From positions 1 to 21,789 of the forward strand of contig JALUWZ010000015.1 in assembly GCA_027019205.1 (NCBI GenBank): a DNA stretch of 21,789 nucleotides, given 5' to 3'. This DNA is from Emcibacter sp. (GTDB lineage: Bacteria > Pseudomonadota > Alphaproteobacteria > Sphingomonadales > Emcibacteraceae). Shown piece by piece: positions 14,581 through 21,789 of this stretch. Position 1 is the first letter of the stretch. Each line of letters opens with the position of its first letter. The position numbers were made by a program, and so were the translations under genes. Below the pieces are notes generated by a model. It was not told the DNA's origin and did not search any database. It saw only the letters and a program-made list of their open reading frames with translations.

Positions 14581-15630
14581 TTATACCGGTATCTTGCCGG
14601 TAAATAACAGCAAGGCCCCGGTTAAAACCACCCAGAACAGCGACAGCGGCAGGAATACTTTCCAGCCAAGCCGCATCAACTGGTCATAACGATAGCGCGG
14701 CACCGTCGCCTTGACCCATGCGAAAAGAAAGAACATGACGAAAATCTTGCCAAAAAACCAGATCCAGCCCGGAATGATGTAAAGCGGCGCCCAGTCCAGC
14801 GGCGGCAGCCAGCCACCAAGGAACAGGATACTGACCATGGCGCACATCAGAATAATATTGGCATATTCGCCGAGGAAGAATAACGCAAAGGCCATGGAAG
14901 AATATTCGACCTGATAGCCGGCAACGATTTCGGCCTCGGCCTCGGGCAAATCGAACGGTGGCCGGTTGGTTTCGGCCAGAGCAGATATAAAGAAGACCAC
15001 CGCCATCGGCAGCAGCGGCGAGAAAAGAAACCACTGGCCCTTCTGCGCCATGACAATATCGCTCAGGTTCAGCGACCCTGCCGTCATCAGCACCGTCACC
15101 AACACAAAGCCAATCGACACCTCGTAAGACACCATCTGTGCCGCCGAGCGCAGCGCACCAAGGAAGGCATAACGCGAATTACTCGCCCATCCCGACAGGA
15201 TAATACCATAAACTCCAAGTGACGATATGGCGAACAGATAGAGTATCCCGACATTTATATCTGACAACACAACCCCCGCATCAAACGGCACCACCGCCCA
15301 GGCCACCAGCGCCAGCAGGAATGTCAGGGCCGGGGCGAGCAGAAAGATAAATTTATTGGCACTGGCCGGTATAATCGTCTCTTTCAGAAACAGTTTCAGA
15401 CCATCGGCAAAGGACTGCATCAATCCCCAGGGGCCGACCACATTCGGACCACGGCGCATCTGCATCCCGGCCCAGACCTTGCGGTCCATATAGACGCTCA
15501 TCGCCACCGCCAGCAGCAACGGCAGGGCAATCACCAGAACACCGACAACGATCCCCAGCAGGGTCGCAAGCCACGGGACAAGGGTTACGCCAAAGCCCCA
15601 CTGAAAGAATTCAACAAGTAAATCAGCCAT
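14581..15630 (-). CDS. nuoH: NADH-quinone oxidoreductase subunit H
   Basis: A 349-residue membrane subunit with about eight helices that forms much of the quinone chamber at the junction of the two arms. 'MQMRRGPNVVGPWGLMQ', 'AETNRPPFDLPEAEAEIV' and 'GYQVEYSSMAFALFFLGEY' are family hallmarks, the acidic loop being part of the coupling path. I chose the ATG at 15630 ('MADLLVEFF') over the ATG 105 bases upstream, because it has AGGA in front, gives the normal length and overlaps nuoG by only 8 bases. The upstream start would add an arginine-rich out-of-frame read of nuoG. Confidence 0.97.
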   Translation of the reverse strand: MADLLVEFFQWGFGVTLVPWLATLLGIVVGVLVIALPLLLAVAMSVYMDRKVWAGMQMRRGPNVVGPWGLMQSFADGLKLFLKETIIPASANKFIFLLAPALTFLLALVAWAVVPFDAGVVLSDINVGILYLFAISSLGVYGIILSGWASNSRYAFLGALRSAAQMVSYEVSIGFVLVTVLMTAGSLNLSDIVMAQKGQWFLFSPLLPMAVVFFISALAETNRPPFDLPEAEAEIVAGYQVEYSSMAFALFFLGEYANIILMCAMVSILFLGGWLPPLDWAPLYIIPGWIWFFGKIFVMFFLFAWVKATVPRYRYDQLMRLGWKVFLPLSLFWVVLTGALLLFTGKIPV

Positions 15631-17668
15631 CGGTTCCTGTTGCCTCCGCACCAAATTTTGCGCCGGTATAGGCGCTACTGCATTCCGCCATGACCTTCGA
15701 CGATCTGGCAATCGGGTTGGTCTGGTAAAAATCATCTATCAGATTTGTGATCGGCGCGCCGGATAATTTACCCTTGATGCCGAAGTCTGCCCATTTTTCC
15801 TGTGGCAGACTATCCACCTCGCCAAGATGCGGATAATCATCCACCATCCGGCGGCGCAATTCCCCAAGACTGTCAAACGGCAATGTCACCCCGAGTCTTT
15901 CCGACAGGGCGCGCAGAATTGTCCAGTCCTCCCGCGCCTCGCCGGGACCGAATATGACCCGTGGAGCAACCTGCACCCGGCCCTCCATATTGACATATGT
16001 CCCGTCTTTTTCGGTATAGGCAACGCCCGGAAGGATAACATCGGCATATTTCACGCCCGCGTCACCGTGGCTGCCCTGATAAATCACAAAGGCCTTCTCA
16101 AGACGTGATGTATCAATCTCGTCGGCGCCGAGATTAAAGACCACGTCAATATCACCGGAAGCCGCCGCATCAAGAATGCCGTCCACGCCGCCGTCCGCGA
16201 CCAGACCAAGATCCATCGCTCCGACCCGGCTGATGGCGTGATGCAGGATATTAAAGCCGTTCCAGTCATCCGTGATCATGCCGTATTTATCGGCAATATC
16301 ATGGGCAAGCTTCAATATTGCCGCGCCGTCCTCGTGGCTGACCGCGCCGGACCCCAATATAATCATCGGTTTTTTGGCCGCCTTCAGGACCCTGGCAAAG
16401 TCCCCCTTGCCCTTGAGCAAATCTTCCAGTGCCCTGGCCGTATCACCCAGATGTTCAACCTGATAGGTCAGATCTTCACTTTCCCCTACAAGCGCAACAT
16501 GGCCACGACCGGCCAGCGCCCTGAGACGGATATTTAATACCGGGGCCTCCTTGCGCGGGTTGCTCCCGACCAAAAGACAGGCATCGGCCTCGTCAATGCC
16601 GGAAATGCCGGAGTTGAACAGGTAACCCGCCCGGTGCTTGCCGCCGTAATTTGCCCCGTCCTGACGACAGTCAATAGCGCTGGAGCCGAGGGCCGTCATC
16701 AGTCCTTTCAAGGCATACATACTTTCCAGATCACATAAATCACCGACCAGCGCGGCAATTTTCCTGCCCTTCACTCTGGCAGCAATAGCATCAAAGGCCT
16801 CATCCCATGACGCGGGCTGCAATTTACCATTTTTCTTCACATAAGGCCGGTCAAGGCGGTTATGTTTCAGCCCGTCAACCGCATGACGGGTCTTGTCGGA
16901 AATCCATTCCTCATTGACATCCTCATTCAGTCGCGGCAGGACACGCATCACGGCGCGCCCCCGGGAATCGGCCCGGATACTCGCCCCCATGGCATCATGG
17001 ACGTCAAAAGTCTCGGTATGTTTCAGCTCCCATGGCCGGGCAGAAAAAGCGTAAGGCTTGCTGGTCAGCGCGCCGACGGGGCAAAGATCAACTACATTGC
17101 CCGACAGTTCGGAGGCAAAGGGCTGTTCAAGATAGGTGGTAATCTCAAGATGATCACCGCGCCCGATCCCGCCGAGGGCCGGAACCCCGGCAATCTCCTC
17201 GGAAAAGCGCACACAGCGGGTGCAATGGATACAGCGTTTCATCATGGTTTTGATCAGCGGCCCGAAATCCTCCTTATAAACCACGCGCCGGGCCTCGGTA
17301 TAGCGATTGTCATCGCCGCTATAATAGAGATATTGATCCTGAAGATCGCATTCGCCGCCCTGGTCACAGACCGGACAGTCAAGCGGATGATTGATCAGGG
17401 TGAATTCCAGCACCCCTTCGCGGCTGCGTTTGACCTTGTCACTATTGGTATGGATAACCATGCCGTTACCCGCAGGCATCGAACAGGAGGCGATCAGCTT
17501 CGGCGCCTTTTCCATCTCGACAAGGCACATCCGGCAGTTGCCGGAAATCGACAGACGTTCATGAAAGCAGAAACGCGGTATTTCAACCCCGGCGGCTTCA
17601 CAGGCCTGAAGAACGGTGGACCCGTCTTCGACCTCGACCTCAATTCCGTCTATATTAAGCGTTGGCAT
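15623..17668 (-). CDS. nuoG: NADH-quinone oxidoreductase subunit G
   Basis: A 681-residue peripheral-arm subunit carrying three iron-sulfur clusters in the electron wire. The N-terminal [2Fe-2S] ferredoxin domain has C34, C45, C48 and C62. The His-Cys3 site is H94, C98, C101 and C107 ('HPLDCPVCDQGGEC'). The [4Fe-4S] site is C146, C149, C152 and C196. The rest is a molybdopterin-oxidoreductase-like domain with no cofactor role. The additional Cys motif for cluster N7, found in E. coli NuoG after residue 220, is absent here, as is usual in alphaproteobacteria and mitochondria. The GGAG ribosome site precedes the ATG by 8 bases. The 52-base gap to nuoF is the widest inside the operon. Confidence 0.98.
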   Translation of the reverse strand: MPTLNIDGIEVEVEDGSTVLQACEAAGVEIPRFCFHERLSISGNCRMCLVEMEKAPKLIASCSMPAGNGMVIHTNSDKVKRSREGVLEFTLINHPLDCPVCDQGGECDLQDQYLYYSGDDNRYTEARRVVYKEDFGPLIKTMMKRCIHCTRCVRFSEEIAGVPALGGIGRGDHLEITTYLEQPFASELSGNVVDLCPVGALTSKPYAFSARPWELKHTETFDVHDAMGASIRADSRGRAVMRVLPRLNEDVNEEWISDKTRHAVDGLKHNRLDRPYVKKNGKLQPASWDEAFDAIAARVKGRKIAALVGDLCDLESMYALKGLMTALGSSAIDCRQDGANYGGKHRAGYLFNSGISGIDEADACLLVGSNPRKEAPVLNIRLRALAGRGHVALVGESEDLTYQVEHLGDTARALEDLLKGKGDFARVLKAAKKPMIILGSGAVSHEDGAAILKLAHDIADKYGMITDDWNGFNILHHAISRVGAMDLGLVADGGVDGILDAAASGDIDVVFNLGADEIDTSRLEKAFVIYQGSHGDAGVKYADVILPGVAYTEKDGTYVNMEGRVQVAPRVIFGPGEAREDWTILRALSERLGVTLPFDSLGELRRRMVDDYPHLGEVDSLPQEKWADFGIKGKLSGAPITNLIDDFYQTNPIARSSKVMAECSSAYTGAKFGAEATGTDG

Positions 17669-17720
17669 TATATATACTCCACACTTCTCTGTTCTTTATC
17701 CGCATTTCTTCGTCCGTTTT

Positions 17721-19001
17721 TCAGGCCGCATTACGGCTTTTATAGTCCATGATGCGCCGTTCGACCTCGGGCCGGAAATGGCGTAGCAGACCCTGTATCG
17801 GCCAGGCCGCCGCGTCACCCAATGCGCAAATCGTATGACCTTCAACTTTTTTGGTAACATCCAGCAGCATGTCAATTTCAGCCATCTCGGCCTCGCCGGT
17901 CACCAGACGCTGCATCACCCGCGACATCCAGCCTGTGCCTTCGCGGCACGGCGTACACTGACCACAGCTTTCATGATGGTAAAAGGCCGACAGCCGGGCA
18001 ATGGCGCGGACAATATCGGTCGATTTATCCATCACAATTACCGCCGCAGTGCCAAGGCCTGACCCTTCGGCCTTCAGACTGTCATAATCCATACAGACCG
18101 CGTCGCAGATTTTTTTCGGCAGCAGATGAACCGACGAACCGCCCGGAATTACCGCCAGCAGATTGTCCCAGCCGCCGCGAACCCCGCCGGCATGAGTTTC
18201 AATAAGCTCCCGGAGCGGGATACCCATTTCCTCTTCAACATTGCACGGGTTATTGACATGGCCCGAAATACAGAACAGCTTGGTCCCGGTATTATTTTCC
18301 CTGCCAATCCCGGCGAACCACGCGCCGCCACGACGCAGAATGGTCGGGGCAACGGCAATCGATTCGACATTATTCACTGTCGTCGGACAGCCATAAAGGC
18401 CGACATTGGCCGGAAAAGGCGGTTTCATGCGCGGCTGGCCCTTTTTGCCCTCAAGGCTTTCAATCAGCGCCGTTTCCTCGCCACAGATATAGGCCCCGGC
18501 CCCGCGATGGACATAAACATCGAATTTATAACCGGTGCCGCAGGCATCATCGCCGATCAGCCCGTCGGCATAGGCCTCACTTATCGCGGTTTCCAGCACA
18601 TCGGCTTCCTGAACAAATTCCCCGCGAATATAGATATAGGCGGCACAGGCCCGCATGGCAAAACCGGCGACCAGACAGCCTTCAATCAGTTTATGGGGAT
18701 CATGGCGGATAATCTCCCGGTCCTTGCAGGTGCCCGGCTCGCCCTCATCGGCATTAACCACCAGATATTGCGGACGGCCATCGGATTCCTTTGGCATGAA
18801 TGACCATTTCAGACCGGTCGGAAACCCGGCCCCGCCGCGCCCGCGCAGCCCCGAGGCCTTCATCTCGTTGACAATCCAGTCAGCGCCTTTTTCCAGTATG
18901 GCCTTTGTCCCGTCCCAATCGCCGCGTGCCTTTGCCGCTTTCAGGCCAAAGCTCTGATAGCCATACAGGTTGGTGAAAATACGATCCTTGTCTGCCAGCA
19001 T
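17721..19001 (-). CDS. nuoF: NADH-quinone oxidoreductase subunit F (NADH/FMN, [4Fe-4S])
   Basis: A 426-residue subunit that binds NADH and FMN and takes the first two electrons. The glycine-rich 'SGLRGRGGAGFPTG' (50-63) begins the FMN/NADH fold, and 'NADEGEPGTCKDREI' (83-97) and 'GAGAYICGEETALIES' (167-182) complete it. The C-terminal N3 cluster has C346, C349 and C352 ('ESCGQCTPCREG') with C392 ('HTICALGD'). The start shares one base with the nuoE stop (TGATG). Length and all key residues are typical. Confidence 0.98.
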   Translation of the reverse strand: MLADKDRIFTNLYGYQSFGLKAAKARGDWDGTKAILEKGADWIVNEMKASGLRGRGGAGFPTGLKWSFMPKESDGRPQYLVVNADEGEPGTCKDREIIRHDPHKLIEGCLVAGFAMRACAAYIYIRGEFVQEADVLETAISEAYADGLIGDDACGTGYKFDVYVHRGAGAYICGEETALIESLEGKKGQPRMKPPFPANVGLYGCPTTVNNVESIAVAPTILRRGGAWFAGIGRENNTGTKLFCISGHVNNPCNVEEEMGIPLRELIETHAGGVRGGWDNLLAVIPGGSSVHLLPKKICDAVCMDYDSLKAEGSGLGTAAVIVMDKSTDIVRAIARLSAFYHHESCGQCTPCREGTGWMSRVMQRLVTGEAEMAEIDMLLDVTKKVEGHTICALGDAAAWPIQGLLRHFRPEVERRIMDYKSRNAA

Positions 19002-19615
19002 CAGTCCTGTCCTCCCGCCGCATTACAGAATTCTTTCAGCGTCGTCGGCCCGCCGAGGGCCGCAGAATTATGGCGGCCATTCTGGGGGCCGGATACCGGC
19101 ACTTTACCGCTCTTGATTGCCTTGATAAAATTACGGGTGCTGTCGCCGTCAAGATCCTCGTAATATTCTTTCCGGTAGGCGATGACCGGCGCGTTGACAC
19201 AGGCCCCGGCACATTCGACCTCAAGCAGGGTAAATTCACCGTCTTCCGTGGTTTCGCCAAAGCCAATGCCGAGTTCCGCCTTGCAGGCCGCAACCACATC
19301 ATCCGACCCGCGCAACCAGCAGGGGGTGGTCGTACAGACTTCTATCACATGTTTTCCCACCGGTTTCAGGTTATACATGGTATAAAAAGTCGCGACCTCC
19401 ATCACCCGGATATAGGGCATGTCAAGCATATCGGCGATATATTCCATCACCGGCACCGAAACCCAGCCGTTATTCTGCTCCTGCGCCCGGGTCAGCAGCG
19501 GCATCACCGCACTTTGACGGCGATTATCCGGATATTTGGCGAACTGCCCCTGCGCCCACTCAAGATTTTCCGGGGTAAATTCAAATTTTTCTGCGTTTCT
19601 TACACTGATGTTCAT
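19001..19615 (-). CDS. nuoE: NADH-quinone oxidoreductase subunit E ([2Fe-2S])
   Basis: A 204-residue thioredoxin-like ferredoxin subunit holding the off-path cluster N1a next to NuoF. The ligands C94 and C99 ('CTTTPCWLRG') and C135 and C139 ('ECAGACVNAP') are all present. The N-terminal helical part includes 'MEVATFYTMYNLKPVG' (72-87), a hallmark of the family. The start overlaps nuoD by four bases (ATGA). The C-terminal tail of about 30 residues beyond the fold is common in alphaproteobacterial NuoE. Confidence 0.98.
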   Translation of the reverse strand: MNISVRNAEKFEFTPENLEWAQGQFAKYPDNRRQSAVMPLLTRAQEQNNGWVSVPVMEYIADMLDMPYIRVMEVATFYTMYNLKPVGKHVIEVCTTTPCWLRGSDDVVAACKAELGIGFGETTEDGEFTLLEVECAGACVNAPVIAYRKEYYEDLDGDSTRNFIKAIKSGKVPVSGPQNGRHNSAALGGPTTLKEFCNAAGGQD

Positions 19616-20790
19616 CGGTCAACCTCTCCGAACACAATATCAAAAGATCCCATCAGGGCCGGAATATCCGCCAGCATATGCCCCGTGGCAATATGATCCA
19701 TCGCCTGCAGATGGGCATAGCCCGGCGATCTTATCTTGCAGCGATAGGGTTTGTTGCTGCCGTCCGACACCAGATAGACGCCAAATTCGCCCTTGGGGGC
19801 CTCTACTGCGGCATAGACCTCGCCTTCCGGCACTTTAAACCCTTCGGTAAAGAGTTTGAAATGCTGGATCAATGCTTCCATGGATGTGGTGATATTGTCG
19901 CGTCGCGGCGGCGTAATGGTATGATCCGCCGACAGGACATCGCCCTTTGGCATCTTCTCGATCGCCTGACGGATAATCCGCATGCTCTGATTCATTTCCT
20001 CGATACGCAGGACAAAACGGTCATAGCAGTCACCGTTTTTGCCGATCACCACATCGAAATCCATATCATTATAGACATCATAGGGCTGGGCCTTGCGCAG
20101 GTCCCACGCGACACCGGAACCGCGCAGCATCGCCCCGGTAAAGCCGAGCGCATAGCATTCTTCGGCGGACACCTTGCCAATATCAACATTGCGCTGCTTG
20201 AATATGCGGTTTTCCGTCACCAGGGTTTCCATATCGTCCATGGTGCTGGGAAAATGATCGCACCAGCGCAGGATATCATCTGCCAGCCCCTCGGGCAGGT
20301 CCTGATGAACGCCGCCGGGCCGGAAATAATTGGCATGGAGCCTCGCCCCGCACACCCGCTCATAAAATTCCATCAGCAGTTCGCGTTCCTCAAACCCCCA
20401 TAATATCGGCGTCAGCGCCCCGACATCCATGCCGTGGGCGGTAACATTCATAATATGATTGAGAATTCTGCCAATTTCAGCATAGAGCACCCGGATATAC
20501 TGCCCGCGTTCCGGCACCTCCAGCCCGAGCAGTTTTTCAATCGCCAGACAAAAAGCATGTTCCTGATTCATCGGCGAGACATAATCAAGCCGGTCGAAAT
20601 AGGGGATCGCCTGAAGATAGGTTTTATGTTCGATCAGCTTTTCCGTCCCCCGGTGCAGCAGGCCGATATGGGGATCGGCCCGTTCAACCACCTCCCCGTC
20701 AAGCTCCAGTATCAACCGCAGCACCCCATGCGCTGCCGGATGCTGGGGTCCAAAGTTAATATTGTAATTTTTAATATCTACTTCAGCCAT
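19612..20790 (-). CDS. nuoD: NADH-quinone oxidoreductase subunit D (49-kDa)
   Basis: A 392-residue peripheral-arm subunit that with NuoB forms the quinone-reduction site; it derives from the large subunit of NiFe hydrogenases. 'GPQHPAAHGVLRLILELDGE' (14-33) contains the beta-loop histidines of the quinone site, 'HIGLLHRGTEKL' (41-52) follows, and the C-terminus ends in 'MGSFDIVFGEVDR', as is typical. It is a separate gene and not a nuoCD fusion. The gap to nuoC is 3 bases. Confidence 0.98.
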   Translation of the reverse strand: MAEVDIKNYNINFGPQHPAAHGVLRLILELDGEVVERADPHIGLLHRGTEKLIEHKTYLQAIPYFDRLDYVSPMNQEHAFCLAIEKLLGLEVPERGQYIRVLYAEIGRILNHIMNVTAHGMDVGALTPILWGFEERELLMEFYERVCGARLHANYFRPGGVHQDLPEGLADDILRWCDHFPSTMDDMETLVTENRIFKQRNVDIGKVSAEECYALGFTGAMLRGSGVAWDLRKAQPYDVYNDMDFDVVIGKNGDCYDRFVLRIEEMNQSMRIIRQAIEKMPKGDVLSADHTITPPRRDNITTSMEALIQHFKLFTEGFKVPEGEVYAAVEAPKGEFGVYLVSDGSNKPYRCKIRSPGYAHLQAMDHIATGHMLADIPALMGSFDIVFGEVDR

Positions 20791-20793
20791 CGG

Positions 20794-21417
20794 TTAACTC
20801 TCCTGCCCCTTATCACGGGCCTCGTCGCTTTCGGGAAGGACATATTTGGCCCCCTCCCACGGACTCATGAAATCAAAGTCACGGAATTCCTGTTGCAGTT
20901 TGACCGGTTCATACACCACCCGTCTTTCCTCTTCACTGTAGCGCAGTTCGACATAGCCACTCAGGGGAAAATCTTTTCTCAGCGCGTGGCCCTGGAAACC
21001 GTAATCGGAGAGCAGACGCCGCAAATCAGGATGACCATCAAACATCACCCCGTACATGTCCCATACCTCACGCTCATACCAGTTGGCACAAGGATACACG
21101 CCGACCACTGAGGGCACCGGCACCTCGTCATCGGCCTGAACCTTGATCCGGATACGAACATTATGTTTCAGGCTCAACAGATGATAGACCACATCAAAGC
21201 GCTTGCTGCGTTCGGGATAATCAACGCCGCAAATATCGCTCAACTGGGCAAATTTGAAATTGCCCTCATCCCGGAGAAAGGTCAGGATCGTGACAATCTT
21301 GTCGGCACGGGCGGTGATGGTCAATTCCCCGAGAGCGACCTCATAGCCGTTGGTTTCATTCTCCAGCGCCTCGGTAATCGTCTGCCCCATTTCAGTGAGT
21401 GTATCCAGATTGCTCAT
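20794..21417 (-). CDS. nuoC: NADH-quinone oxidoreductase subunit C (30-kDa)
   Basis: A 207-residue peripheral-arm scaffold subunit. The 30-kDa signature 'WYEREVWDMYGVMFDGHPDL' (113-132) is followed by 'RRLLSDYGFQGHALRKDFPL' and the tyrosine-rich C-terminal 'YVELRYSEEERRVVYEPVKL'. The start is preceded by AAGGACTTATTGG, with the SD about 11 bases upstream. The gap to nuoB is 11 bases. Normal length for a stand-alone alphaproteobacterial NuoC. Confidence 0.98.
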   Translation of the reverse strand: MSNLDTLTEMGQTITEALENETNGYEVALGELTITARADKIVTILTFLRDEGNFKFAQLSDICGVDYPERSKRFDVVYHLLSLKHNVRIRIKVQADDEVPVPSVVGVYPCANWYEREVWDMYGVMFDGHPDLRRLLSDYGFQGHALRKDFPLSGYVELRYSEEERRVVYEPVKLQQEFRDFDFMSPWEGAKYVLPESDEARDKGQES

Positions 21418-21428
21418 CCAATAAGTCC

Positions 21429-21789
21429 TTATCTGTCCAGAGCCACGGTGCGGCGAATCTTCTTTTGCAACTGCAAAATACCATAAACCAGTGCTTCTGC
21501 TGTCGGGGGACAGCCGGGGACATAAATATCTACCGGGACAATCCGGTCACAGCCGCGCACAACGGAATATGAATAATGATAATAGCCGCCGCCATTGGCG
21601 CAACTGCCCATGGAAATCACATAACGCGGTTCCGCCATCTGGTCATAGACCTTGCGCATTGCCGGGGCCATCTTGTTGGTCAGGGTTCCGGCAACAATCA
21701 TCACATCAGACTGACGCGGGGAAGCACGCGGGGCAAAGCCCATCCGTTCCACGTCATAACGTGGCATACTGGAATGCATCATCTCGACC
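21429..21789 (-). CDS. nuoB: NADH-quinone oxidoreductase subunit B (5' end beyond window)
   Basis: Peripheral-arm subunit that carries cluster N2, the electron donor to quinone. The visible part begins at 'VEMMHSSMPRYDVERMGFAP', which in the family follows directly after the twin cysteines; those two ligands and about 60 residues lie outside the window. The other two ligands are visible in 'SMGSCANGGGYY' and 'YVPGCPPTAEAL'. The frame stays open to the window edge, and the internal ATG at 21782 is not a start. Stop at 21429, 11 bases before nuoC. Confidence 0.97.
   Translation of the reverse strand, partial: VEMMHSSMPRYDVERMGFAPRASPRQSDVMIVAGTLTNKMAPAMRKVYDQMAEPRYVISMGSCANGGGYYHYSYSVVRGCDRIVPVDIYVPGCPPTAEALVYGILQLQKKIRRTVALDR

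Noticed and set aside
15631..15735. Longer nuoH start upstream in the same frame
   Set aside because: It adds 35 arginine-rich residues read out of frame from nuoG, lacks family support and gives an abnormal length; the ATG at 15630 has a good ribosome site.
15623..17668. Absence of the N7 cysteine motif in NuoG as a loss mutation
   Set aside because: The motif is missing in most alphaproteobacterial and mitochondrial homologues, so this is the normal state.
17669..17720. 52-base gap between nuoF and nuoG as a hidden gene or promoter
   Set aside because: It holds only the nuoG ribosome site; no hairpin, clear promoter or credible reading frame is visible.

Overview
The window is a chromosomal segment of an alphaproteobacterium, and every gene I can support lies on the minus strand. 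The evidence is the gene order (an nuo operon followed by birA, coaX, the RNase J gene, a methylmalonyl-CoA epimerase gene and a DUF1467 gene, a run I know from many alphaproteobacteria), the Alphaproteobacteria-type NuoE/F/G proteins with NuoG lacking the extra N7 cysteine motif, and housekeeping genes of moderately high GC content. I cannot fix the order or genus. A marine Kordiimonadales/Emcibacterales/Rhodospirillales-like organism would be a guess.

Layout, in the direction of transcription (right to left). Positions 21789-8192 hold thirteen genes for respiratory complex I: nuoB (5' end outside the window), C, D, E, F, G, H, I, J, K, L, M and N. They are packed with overlaps or gaps of at most 52 bases. 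The same transcription unit seems to continue into birA (biotin-protein ligase), coaX (type III pantothenate kinase) and rnj (RNase J) at 8185-4950. Two AT-rich genes follow at 4874-2792, a DNA (cytosine-5) methyltransferase and a NotI-like restriction endonuclease. They look like a transferred restriction-modification cassette dropped between rnj and the methylmalonyl-CoA epimerase gene (2766-2362). A small membrane protein gene (DUF1467, 2359-2117) ends the run.

The 483-base intergenic region 1634-2116 is not empty. On the minus strand it holds a probable small RNA (about 1825-1731) with a promoter-like element, a hairpin showing an anti-Shine-Dalgarno CCTCCC loop, and a strong Rho-independent terminator. 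trpS (1633-617) follows, then a DUF4136-type lipoprotein gene with a Gly/Tyr-rich stretch that runs off the left edge.

Functionally, complex I oxidises NADH, reduces quinone and pumps protons. birA, coaX and the epimerase supply or use biotin and CoA chemistry: biotin for propionyl-CoA carboxylase, CoA itself, and the methylmalonyl-CoA epimerase step. This is a sensible metabolic neighbourhood. The restriction-modification pair is the foreign element. A short shared sequence at its two borders suggests how it sits in the operon: removing it would bring the mce start to within a few bases of the rnj stop.

The most interesting parts are the NotI-like cassette with its apparent insertion borders, and the anti-SD-loop small RNA.
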